64,000 bases of DNA, taken from contig JAWPMW010000001.1 of NCBI GenBank assembly GCA_033344735.1, positions 1,742,171-1,806,170 on the forward strand. The letters run 5' to 3'. This stretch comes from Gammaproteobacteria bacterium (GTDB taxonomy: Bacteria > Pseudomonadota > Gammaproteobacteria > UBA4575). Shown piece after piece: positions 57,013 through 64,000 of this stretch (its first letter is position 1; each line of letters opens with the position of its first letter). The notes below the pieces were generated by a model. The model saw nothing but the letters and a program-made list of their open reading frames with translations. It ran no database searches and was not told the origin of the DNA. The position numbers and the translations under genes are program-made.

Positions 57013-57233
57013 TCTACAATAAAAAATTCATCAATTTTGTTGTCTACACGCTATATGCACTTTGTGTGGGACTATTGCTGGTTGATGTTTTCCATCACAA
57101 ACACGGGCATTTTAACTTTGAAGAATGGTTTGGCTTTTATGCCTTCTATGGATTTATAGCCTGCGTAGCAATTGTTTTATCCGCTATACAGCTTCGTAAA
57201 ATTTTAATGCGGGATGAAGACTATTATGATTGA
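57009..57233 (+). CDS. Small membrane protein inside the Mrp operon
   Basis: A 74-residue protein with two membrane segments (about 8-25 and 41-60) separated by the His/Asp-rich loop VFHHKHGHFNFEEW. I do not recognise the family. It overlaps the second copy stop by four bases (ATGA) and the next gene by 20, so it is under the same translational coupling as the antiporter subunits and probably is a small complex subunit. Confidence 0.8.
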   Translation: MIYNKKFINFVVYTLYALCVGLLLVDVFHHKHGHFNFEEWFGFYAFYGFIACVAIVLSAIQLRKILMRDEDYYD

Positions 57234-58935
57234 TTTCTTTATGAATGATTTCATTAATCATCCCGGCATGATTTTAATTCTTGGCGGCATCGCTATTTTA
57301 TTTATGCCTGGCAACATGCGTCGTATTGTCACGTTTACACTACCAATAGTTGCACTACTCGGTTTCTTAGCATATCCAGATGAATTAATTCTTACAGTTA
57401 ATTTATTTGATTTCACTTTAGATCCAATTCGTATAGATGGTATAAGCTGGATCTTCACACTTATATTTATAATCGCAGCCTTCTTAACTGCAATATACTC
57501 ACTACACAAATCGGATAGATTTGAGCAATCAATGATTGCTATCTATGCGGGTTCTGCAATTGGCGCTGTGCTTGCTGGAGATTTACTTACTTTATTCATC
57601 TTTTGGGAAATAAGCGCCTTATCTTCTGCAATTATTGTTTGGCTTGGCACTGGACATGATAGTCGACGAGCCGGCATGCGCTATCTATTGATACATATTA
57701 CTTCAGGCTTATTATTGATGCTTGGCAGTATTTTGCATTACCAGCAAACCGACTCTATATTATTTGATGCTATGTCAATTAACACCTTATCAGGATTGTT
57801 AATCTTTCTTGCGTTTGGCATCAAGTGTGCGTTCCCATTACTGCATAACTGGTTACAGGATGCATACCCAGAAGCTAGCCCCGTGGGTACTGTTGCATTA
57901 TCCGCATTTACCACAAAACTTGCTGTGTACTGTCTAGCAAGAGGCTATGCTGGCACCGAGTCGTTAATATGGATCGGAGCATTAATGACTGCCTTTCCTA
58001 TTTTTTATGCTGTAATTGAAAATGATTTACGTAAAGTACTTTCTTACAGTCTTAACAATCAACTAGGATTCATGGTAGTAGGAGTAGGCGTAGGAACAGA
58101 ATTAGCTTTAAACGGAACTGCTGCACACGCGTTTGCACATATTCTATATAAAGCCTTACTGTTTATGAGCATGGGAGCCGTTCTACATAGAATTGGAACT
58201 TGCAAAGCCACCGAACTCGGAGGTTTGTATAAATCCATGCCATGGACAACCATTTTTTGTCTTATTGGTGCAATGTCGATTTCGGCATTCCCACTATTTA
58301 GCGGCTTTATTTCGAAGGGAATCATACTATACGCCGTAGCCGAAGAAGGTCATTGGATTACTTGGCTTGTGTTACTGTTTGCTTCTGCAGGTGTTTTACA
58401 TCACTCAGGTATCAAGGTACCTTTCTTTAGTTTCTTCGCTCATGATCAGGGGCTAAGTTGCAAAGAGGCACCTCTGAATATGTTATTAGCCATGGCTATT
58501 ACTGCAATAATGTGTATTTTACTTGGAGTATTCCCTCAAATTTTCTATCAATGGCTCCCTTATTCAATGGAATTTCACCCCTACACTTTTGACCACACGA
58601 TTACACAACTACAACTAATTTTCTTTTCTTTACTAGCATTCACAGTTTTATACCGAAATGGTTGGTATCCACCAGAAATTAGATCTGTCAACTTAGACTT
58701 AGACTGGTTTTACCGTAAACCACTTAATAGCTTAGTAGGATCAATGACTGTTGGCCTTGGTTCTTTACTAACAGGTATTCAAAACTTTAAACAAGGCAGT
58801 ATTAAACTAATTACCACTTTTGCCTTACAGGCGCACGGTCCTAAAAGCTATATTGCGCGCGGAGCTTCAGTAGGAAGCATGGTGATTTGGGTGGCGGTGT
58901 TACTCAGTGCTTGTTTGATATTCTATTACTTTTGA
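57214..58935 (+). CDS. Mrp antiporter-type subunit, third copy (long form)
   Basis: A 573-residue antiporter-type subunit, longer than the other two by a C-terminal extension with two extra helices (about 470-490 and 550-573). The helix-5 Glu is in LFIFWEISALSSAIIVW. The Lys of the broken helix is in FTTKLAVYCLAR after AFPLLHNWLQDAYPEASPVG, and the third Lys is in ILYKALLFMSMG. It overlaps the 74-residue gene by 20 bases. Later ATGs at 57226 and 57241 are possible starts. It ends the operon. Confidence 0.9.
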   Translation: MKTIMIDFFMNDFINHPGMILILGGIAILFMPGNMRRIVTFTLPIVALLGFLAYPDELILTVNLFDFTLDPIRIDGISWIFTLIFIIAAFLTAIYSLHKSDRFEQSMIAIYAGSAIGAVLAGDLLTLFIFWEISALSSAIIVWLGTGHDSRRAGMRYLLIHITSGLLLMLGSILHYQQTDSILFDAMSINTLSGLLIFLAFGIKCAFPLLHNWLQDAYPEASPVGTVALSAFTTKLAVYCLARGYAGTESLIWIGALMTAFPIFYAVIENDLRKVLSYSLNNQLGFMVVGVGVGTELALNGTAAHAFAHILYKALLFMSMGAVLHRIGTCKATELGGLYKSMPWTTIFCLIGAMSISAFPLFSGFISKGIILYAVAEEGHWITWLVLLFASAGVLHHSGIKVPFFSFFAHDQGLSCKEAPLNMLLAMAITAIMCILLGVFPQIFYQWLPYSMEFHPYTFDHTITQLQLIFFSLLAFTVLYRNGWYPPEIRSVNLDLDWFYRKPLNSLVGSMTVGLGSLLTGIQNFKQGSIKLITTFALQAHGPKSYIARGASVGSMVIWVAVLLSACLIFYYF

Positions 58936-58993
58936 ATTATCAAGGTACAAAATTTTTGTATTAAATCCAAGTTAACTACTCGATGCTATTCGT

Positions 58994-59416
58994 TTAATGC
59001 AAACTGGGATTTCTTTTCTTTTCTGAAGCTGTGAATGCTGGGCTAGCATGGTGAGCGATCATTTTCCAACCTCCACTAGTTTGGTGATATATATTAGTTG
59101 CATATACTGATGCGACAGATTCGTCACCAACCGATAAAGTTTCTTTTACATAGTGAATTGAAACATCTTCCTGAAGTTTATAAACCTGGTCATCAATATC
59201 TATCATTGTCTCTGAATGAACCAAAAATATTTGTTCCCAACTTGCAATAATCAGGTCAAAGCTATAAATTCTGGGAGAACCTGGGTGTATGCATATAACT
59301 TCGTCTGTTTTATCCCAAATATCTTTCATCAAATTGATATCACGGGTTCTGAATGCTTGGTAGAAAGATTCTTCTACCTGCAATGAATCGGTAAATTTAA
59401 TATCTAAATCGTTCAA
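58994..59416 (-). CDS. SnoaL-like/NTF2-fold protein
   Basis: A 140-residue protein with the NTF2-like cone fold: QVEESFYQAFRTRDINLMKDIWDKTDEVICIHPGSPRIYSFDLIIASWEQIF and YHQTSGGWKMIAHHASPAF, typical of the SnoaL-like/DUF4440 group. The family includes isomerases and non-enzymatic proteins, so no function is claimed. The start codon is TTG at 59416; no ATG is available near. It is divergent from the Rieske gene, with only five bases between the two start codons. Confidence 0.8.
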   Translation of the reverse strand: MNDLDIKFTDSLQVEESFYQAFRTRDINLMKDIWDKTDEVICIHPGSPRIYSFDLIIASWEQIFLVHSETMIDIDDQVYKLQEDVSIHYVKETLSVGDESVASVYATNIYHQTSGGWKMIAHHASPAFTASEKKRNPSLH

Positions 59417-59421
59417 GCAAT

Positions 59422-59757
59422 ATGCCTTTTATTAAGCTTTGTAAATTTGATGAGTTAACTGAAGTTGATTCTCGAGGTTTTGTTATATCAGAGTTTTCAC
59501 CTACGCGTAATATTTTTATTGTTCGCAATTACGAATCTGTCGTCGCTTATGAAAATAGTTGTCCTCATAACTTTGCACCTTTGGATTGGTCCCCTGACAA
59601 TTTTTTGAGTCAAGAAAAAGACTATATCCAATGTGCTAGCCACGGCGCTTTATTCGAAATAGAAAATGGACACTGTATTTATGGACCTTGTCTAGGCCAA
59701 TCGTTGCATTCTATTGAAGTTAAAGTTGAGGATGGATTTGTGTATGCCTTTTTATAA
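59422..59757 (+). CDS. Rieske [2Fe-2S] ferredoxin-type protein
   Basis: A 111-residue soluble Rieske protein. The cluster ligands are C47-x-H49 (SCPHN) and C71-x2-H74 (QCASHGALF). It has no signal or membrane anchor, so it is cytoplasmic, perhaps an electron carrier for an oxygenase. No oxygenase is nearby. It starts five bases from the divergent SnoaL-like start. The pairing of the two is seen in the layout only; a shared pathway is inferred. Confidence 0.88.
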   Translation: MPFIKLCKFDELTEVDSRGFVISEFSPTRNIFIVRNYESVVAYENSCPHNFAPLDWSPDNFLSQEKDYIQCASHGALFEIENGHCIYGPCLGQSLHSIEVKVEDGFVYAFL

Positions 59758-59815
59758 AAAATATTATGGCAGCAACTTAGTTTACTCTTTCGGACTTCCT
59801 GCTTAGAGTAAGCAC

Positions 59816-60727
59816 ATGTCTCTATTACAACGCTATTTCCCAATGCTTGCGATTAGTGTAAGTACGTTTGCATATCTATGGCCTAGCTGGCTGGCTGGCC
59901 ATAAATCGTCGATTGTATATTTACTTGGTGTCGTGATGTTTTGTATGGGTTCGTCGTTAAGGTTGGATGATTTTAGTAGAGCTTTAAGAAAGTACCCGCT
60001 GTTATTACTTGGAATAGTATTGCAATTCGGCTTTATGCCTCTAATTGCTTGGCAATTAAGCACCATTGCTGGATTATCTGCAGCATTGACTGCAGGAATG
60101 ATATTGGTAGGTAGTGTTCCTGGGGGGACCGCCTCAAATGTCATTTGCTACATAAGTAAAGCTGATGTGGCACTCTCTATTACACTCACGGCAATTAGTA
60201 CTTGCCTTGCGATCGTAGTAACACCTTTGCTTGCCTATATTTACCTGAATCAAACAGTCGAGGTAAATATTCTCAGTATGATGACGAGTATTTTTTACAT
60301 TGTAGTATTGCCTGTAGGCTTGGGAGTGGTGTTAAATCAGTACCTTCATATTGTTGTTTTACCAATACAGAAGATTGGCGCAGATATCTCTATTATCTTA
60401 ATTTGTTTCATCATAGCCATAATTGTGGCTTTGAATAGAGACAATTTATTGAGTGTTAGCCCCATTCTAGTAGGATTAGTACTTGCTCATAATATAATTG
60501 GTCTATTTTTAGGCTATATCACTACCTTATTGTTTACACGTGATAAGAATTTAAGCAAAACTATTGCTATTGAGGTGGGTATGCAAAACTCTGGACTGGC
60601 CGTGGCTCTGGCAGTAAAATTCTTTGGTGCTACTAGCGCGTTACCGGGCGCATTATTTTCTATTATTCATAATGTGACTGGTTCCTTACTTGCCAGCTAC
60701 TGGGCTAAAAAAACATATAAAATTTAA
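59816..60727 (+). CDS. Bile acid:sodium symporter family (BASS) transporter
   Basis: A 303-residue inner-membrane protein with about nine or ten helices. The two crossed-helix motifs are GSVPGGTASNVICYIS near 99-114 and EVGMQNSGLAVALAVKF near 257-273, which hold sodium-binding residues in ASBT homologues. Bacterial members take up pantoate, bile acids, pyruvate or other organic anions with sodium. The substrate here is unknown. It is 58 bp after the Rieske gene and 7 bp before a small membrane protein. Confidence 0.9.
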   Translation: MSLLQRYFPMLAISVSTFAYLWPSWLAGHKSSIVYLLGVVMFCMGSSLRLDDFSRALRKYPLLLLGIVLQFGFMPLIAWQLSTIAGLSAALTAGMILVGSVPGGTASNVICYISKADVALSITLTAISTCLAIVVTPLLAYIYLNQTVEVNILSMMTSIFYIVVLPVGLGVVLNQYLHIVVLPIQKIGADISIILICFIIAIIVALNRDNLLSVSPILVGLVLAHNIIGLFLGYITTLLFTRDKNLSKTIAIEVGMQNSGLAVALAVKFFGATSALPGALFSIIHNVTGSLLASYWAKKTYKI

Positions 60728-60733
60728 ATACTT

Positions 60734-61021
60734 ATGAATACCGTCACTGCAAATATATTGGTTTTACTCGGCTGGGGTGTGACAATCGCACTAGTATATA
60801 GTCTACTAAGCGGGCCATTTGATGGTCGCATGTGCGAATCAACATGTTTCAGCATGCTCTACTGGGGTGCATTGGTATTAGCTATTTTCGGCACCCTTCT
60901 TAGCTTAATACAAGCGTTTAAGGCTAATTCAGGAATTTTTAGCAAACTTGGTGTGCTACTAGGCTTTTTCTTGTGTGCTAAGTTAATTGGTGTAATGGTG
61001 ATTGGCACCATGAGTGGCTAA
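60734..61021 (+). CDS. Small three-helix membrane protein
   Basis: A 95-residue protein with hydrophobic segments at about 8-26, 41-62 and 71-91, and two cysteines in CESTC between the first and second helices. I do not recognise it. It follows the BASS gene by six bases and converges with recG, so it is likely translated with BASS. It could be an accessory subunit of that transporter. Confidence 0.65.
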   Translation: MNTVTANILVLLGWGVTIALVYSLLSGPFDGRMCESTCFSMLYWGALVLAIFGTLLSLIQAFKANSGIFSKLGVLLGFFLCAKLIGVMVIGTMSG

Positions 61022-61037
61022 CATATTTAATAAACTG

Positions 61038-63107
61038 TTAAGCGTTAGCATACTCCACTGCATTTCCTAGCCATCTTCTCAAAACAGTATCAACTCGCTC
61101 CGGATGGTTCTCTAACAACCAATGTGCAGCATTTTGCACTTCGGGCAATAACGCTAAATCTTTACTTAGGTTAGCGATACGCATCTGCATATCTCCTGAC
61201 TGCTTGGTCCCTAGCACTTCTCCTGGACCACGTATTTCTAAGTCTACTCGCGCCAGCTCAAATCCATCCGTAGTTTCCCGCAACGCTTCTATACGTTTTT
61301 TAGCAACATCACCAAGCGGTGCTTTATATAGCAACACACAATTACTTTGTTTTTCGCCACGACCTACCCGTCCTCGCAGCTGATGTAGCTGCGCTAAACC
61401 AAAACGTTCAGCATTTTCAATTATCATTAGACTTGCATTTGGCACATCAACACCTACTTCAATAACAGTCGTGGCTACCATCACGTTTATCTTTTTATTA
61501 ATGAAGTCTTGCATCACACTTTCTTTTTTAGCAGATTTTAATCTTCCATGTAGCAAACCAATATTTAGTTCTTTAAGCTGAGACCGAAGATACTCATGAG
61601 TGTCAGTTGCTGCCTGACTTTGTAAGACATCTGATTCTTCTATTAAACTACATACCCAATAAACTTGTGCGCCTTGCTGGCATATTTCCCTTATTCGCTT
61701 AATAATTTCATCACGCCTTGAATCGGCAATTGCGACTGTCGTTATGGGTTTTCTCCCTGGTGGCAGTTCATCAATGACAGAATAATCTAAATGCGCATAC
61801 ATACTCATTGCCAAAGTACGAGGTATGGGAGTTGCTGTCATGGTAAGTTGGTGTGGATAGATAGCGTGCTCAGATCCCTTCTGGGTAAGTTGCAGGCGTT
61901 GCTGAACGCCAAAACGATGTTGTTCGTCAGTAATACTTAGGGCTAAATTTTTAAACTCCACACCATCTTGAAATAATGCATGCGTCCCAACTACAACTGA
62001 TGCGGTACCTGTTGCAATTAGCTCAAGCATTTCCTTTTTCTTTTTGGCTGGCAACCCTGATGAAAGCCATGCAACCTGGATCCCTAGAGGTAATAGCTGG
62101 TTTGTGAAATATCTGTAATGCTGTTCTGCTAATAATTCAGTTGGCGCCATAATAGCTGCTTGATATTGATTTTCTACCGCATACAAACATGCTACTAATG
62201 CTACTACTGTTTTACCACTGCCCACATCACCCTGAACTAAACGCATCATAGGGTGGTTAGCACTCATATCTTTTTTTATTTCTTCTAGTACTTTAACTTG
62301 CGCATTGGTGAGGTTAAATGGCAAGTTCTGCATAAAAGGTTTGACCAATGACTGATTTGATTTTAGCTGGTAACTTTTACGTAAATTGCTTCTCATACGT
62401 ATTTTCATAATACTCAAGTGATGGGCGAGCAACTCATCAAACACTAATCTTTTTTGTGCTGGATGCTTTCTATCAAACAGTGCTTTTTTATCCACCCCAG
62501 CATGAGGTTTATGCACTTCATGCAGCATTGCTAAAATTGGCATATCTTTACCAAACATGTCTGGCATATCATGTAGGACGTCTTCAAATTCAGTTTTTTG
62601 TTTATCTGCCCATTTAAGTGCTTTGTCTACCAGTGATTGCAGACGTTTTTGTTGCAACCCTTTTGTGGTGGGGTATACCGGTTCAAGTCGGTCAGAAAGA
62701 ACAACAGACTCATGTTCTTGTAATACACGATACTGTGGGTGAATCATTTCGATTCGATTAGCTGAACGACGCGGTTCACCAAAACAGAGAACCCGCCCGC
62801 CGTCGGCCAAACCTTTTAATTGGCTTTTACTAAAGTGAAAGAAACGAAGAGTTAGTTCACCGGTATCATCCTTCAAAGTTGCCGTCATCATACGCCGTCG
62901 CCCAAATACAACCTTGGCGTTATACACTTGGCCCATCACCTGCAATTCATTTTTACAGGTAATATCAACTATTTTTGTAATGACTGTACGATCGTTATAG
63001 CGAAGCGGTAAATGAAATAGCAAATCAAATATGGTAACAATATTTAACTTGGCTAAATTTTCAATAGTCTTAGGCGTGATGCTTGGCAGGTCTTGTAGCG
63101 CGCTCAC
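61038..63107 (-). CDS. recG: ATP-dependent DNA helicase RecG
   Basis: A 689-residue superfamily 2 helicase that remodels stalled forks and Holliday junctions. The N-terminal wedge OB domain lies at about 60-150, then VQGDVGSGKT (Walker A, near 295), ITDEQHRFGVQQR (DEQH) and MTATPIPRTLAMSMY, then ATTVIEVGVDVPNASLM and QLRGRVGRGEKQS. The C-terminal LSKDLALLPEVQNAAHWLL is typical. It is the last of the spoT-ridA-recG set, and converges with the small membrane-protein gene. Confidence 0.96.
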   Translation of the reverse strand: MSALQDLPSITPKTIENLAKLNIVTIFDLLFHLPLRYNDRTVITKIVDITCKNELQVMGQVYNAKVVFGRRRMMTATLKDDTGELTLRFFHFSKSQLKGLADGGRVLCFGEPRRSANRIEMIHPQYRVLQEHESVVLSDRLEPVYPTTKGLQQKRLQSLVDKALKWADKQKTEFEDVLHDMPDMFGKDMPILAMLHEVHKPHAGVDKKALFDRKHPAQKRLVFDELLAHHLSIMKIRMRSNLRKSYQLKSNQSLVKPFMQNLPFNLTNAQVKVLEEIKKDMSANHPMMRLVQGDVGSGKTVVALVACLYAVENQYQAAIMAPTELLAEQHYRYFTNQLLPLGIQVAWLSSGLPAKKKKEMLELIATGTASVVVGTHALFQDGVEFKNLALSITDEQHRFGVQQRLQLTQKGSEHAIYPHQLTMTATPIPRTLAMSMYAHLDYSVIDELPPGRKPITTVAIADSRRDEIIKRIREICQQGAQVYWVCSLIEESDVLQSQAATDTHEYLRSQLKELNIGLLHGRLKSAKKESVMQDFINKKINVMVATTVIEVGVDVPNASLMIIENAERFGLAQLHQLRGRVGRGEKQSNCVLLYKAPLGDVAKKRIEALRETTDGFELARVDLEIRGPGEVLGTKQSGDMQMRIANLSKDLALLPEVQNAAHWLLENHPERVDTVLRRWLGNAVEYANA

Positions 63108-63128
63108 GATTAAAAATAATGTCTAACA

Positions 63129-63509
63129 CTAAAGTTCTAGCACAGCATCCATTTCAACTTGCGCACCTTTAGGTAGCGAAGCAACACCGATAGCTGCACG
63201 TGCAGGGTATGGTTCATTAAAGTATGTAGACATGATCTCATTCACAGTAGGGAAGCAAGACAAATCTGTTAAAAAGATATTCAACTTAACAACATTATCA
63301 AACGATCCACCTGAGGCTTCTGCAACAGCAGAAAGATTATCAAATACCTGTTTGATTTGATCGTCAATTCCTCCACTCACCAGCTCCATAGTTGCAGGAT
63401 CAAGAGGGATCTGTCCTGATAAATATACGCTAGTACCTACTTTAACAGCTTGAGAATAGGTGCCAATAGCTTGAGGTGCACGATCCGTGGCTATGATCGT
63501 TTTCGTCAT
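63129..63509 (-). CDS. ridA: RidA family reactive intermediate deaminase
   Basis: A 126-residue YjgF/YER057c/UK114 trimer-forming protein that hydrolyses 2-aminoacrylate and related imines. The active-site arginine is in [24 protein letters not shown] near residue 104. [30 protein letters not shown] is at the start. It sits between recG and spoT, a common place for this gene. A ribosome-binding site, GGAG, precedes the ATG. Confidence 0.95.
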   Translation of the reverse strand: MTKTIIATDRAPQAIGTYSQAVKVGTSVYLSGQIPLDPATMELVSGGIDDQIKQVFDNLSAVAEASGGSFDNVVKLNIFLTDLSCFPTVNEIMSTYFNEPYPARAAIGVASLPKGAQVEMDAVLEL

Positions 63510-63543
63510 AGTGCTCTCCTTATTTTAAATTATTACTTAACTC

Positions 63544-64000
63544 TTATCCGCGCATGCGTGAAGCTTTGAGTACATTTGGATTACTGCGCAGTGTACGAAT
63601 AATGCTTGCTAGTTGCTTACGATCCCGCACACCTATAGCAAAAGTAATGGTAGTACTCTTGTCATCTTTATCTTCAAAGACAATATCATCGATGTTTGAA
63701 CCTGCTGCTGCAATGCGAGCAGCTAAGGTAGCAAGCACCCCTCGTTGATTAATTGTTTCCACTCTTACTGCAGCGACAAAGTCTTGTTCATGATCTTCCG
63801 CCCATGTAACAGTAACCCATTTATCTTTGAATGCATTTTTACGATCAATATTACGACAACGTTCTCTATGGATAACCAAACCCTTGCCAGAAGTCATTAC
63901 TCCTATAATTTGATCACCTGGTATTGGACTACAACACTTGCCAAAATTGACCACCACACCTTCGGTCCCACGAATCGCTAAAGGAATTTTCTTTGATGAT
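63544..64000 (-). CDS. spoT: Bifunctional (p)ppGpp synthase/hydrolase SpoT, 3' part
   Basis: The frame is open to the window edge, so only the last 151 residues are seen. Just inside the edge, IPLAIRGTEGVVVNFGKCCSPIPGDQIIG matches the conserved part after the TGS domain; the CCSPIPGD motif is in the zinc-finger/conserved-cysteine domain. Residues about 75-151 form the C-terminal ACT domain. SpoT both makes and hydrolyses (p)ppGpp. The SpoT type rather than RelA is favoured by the recG-ridA context and by the RGTEGVVVNF stretch. Confidence 0.9.
   Translation of the reverse strand, partial: SSKKIPLAIRGTEGVVVNFGKCCSPIPGDQIIGVMTSGKGLVIHRERCRNIDRKNAFKDKWVTVTWAEDHEQDFVAAVRVETINQRGVLATLAARIAAAGSNIDDIVFEDKDDKSTTITFAIGVRDRKQLASIIRTLRSNPNVLKASRMRG

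Noticed and set aside
58946-58960. Hairpin TACAAAA/TTTTGTA as Mrp-operon terminator
   Set aside because: The loop is a single base and the stem is nearly all A/T, so it would not form a stable terminator.

Overview
The window is a densely coded, AT-rich stretch of a gammaproteobacterial chromosome. The lineage shows in its conserved blocks: priA-argS-SPOR, hslVU-DUF971-ubiEJB, lptM-lysA-dapF-DUF484-xerC, argH/algZR-hemCDXY, dsbA-cytochrome c4-engB-polA, and spoT-ridA-recG. As I recall, many of these blocks lie close to the replication origin in Pseudomonas. The ammonium transporter resembles the marine subtype, and there is an Mrp-type cation antiporter, a TRAP carrier and a BASS-family transporter. 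Together these suggest a marine, sodium-using aerobe, but the genus cannot be fixed from the sequence. I see no rRNA, tRNA, CRISPR array, prophage or insertion sequence.

Layout. 1-3 kb: ferrochelatase (cut by the window edge) and an HNH endonuclease behind a strong Fur-box match, then an ECF sigma factor/anti-sigma/DUF3106 operon. 3.0-3.36 kb: a divergent gap carrying a cluster of DnaA boxes. 3.4-11 kb: priA-argS-SPOR, nadA behind a perfect 39-bp palindrome, and two unrecognised proteins. 11-15 kb: polyamine synthesis (speA and speE divergent). 15-18 kb: a nitrogen unit, torF-glnK-amtB, with a readable sigma-54 promoter and paired NtrC sites. 18-26 kb: ubiK, yifB, cytochromes c5-like and c4, dsbA, engB, polA. 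26-30 kb: LOG-family protein and a TRAP carrier with its receptor gene inverted. 30-38 kb: uvrD, ubiB, ubiJ, ubiE, DUF971, hslU, hslV, all leftward. 38-44.7 kb: xerC through lptM, an esterase and argH. 44.7-51.6 kb: algZ-algR-hemC-hemD-hemX-hemY and an SDR epimerase. 51.7-59 kb: a ten-gene Mrp/Mbh-type antiporter operon with three antiporter-type subunits. 59-61 kb: SnoaL-like, Rieske, BASS transporter and a small membrane protein. 61-64 kb: recG, ridA and the 3' part of spoT.

Themes. Haem and cytochrome biology recurs: hemH, hemC, hemD, hemX, hemY, two c-type cytochromes and DsbA. Ubiquinone assembly is represented by ubiE, ubiJ, ubiB and ubiK. The points I would look at first are the three-pump Mrp operon without a full MrpA, the sigma-54/NtrC control region, the DnaA-box cluster before priA, the apparent 30-kb inversion separating the SPOR gene from hslV, the Fur box before the HNH-hemH unit, the 39-bp palindrome before nadA, and a small LptM-like lipoprotein gene with a TTG start.
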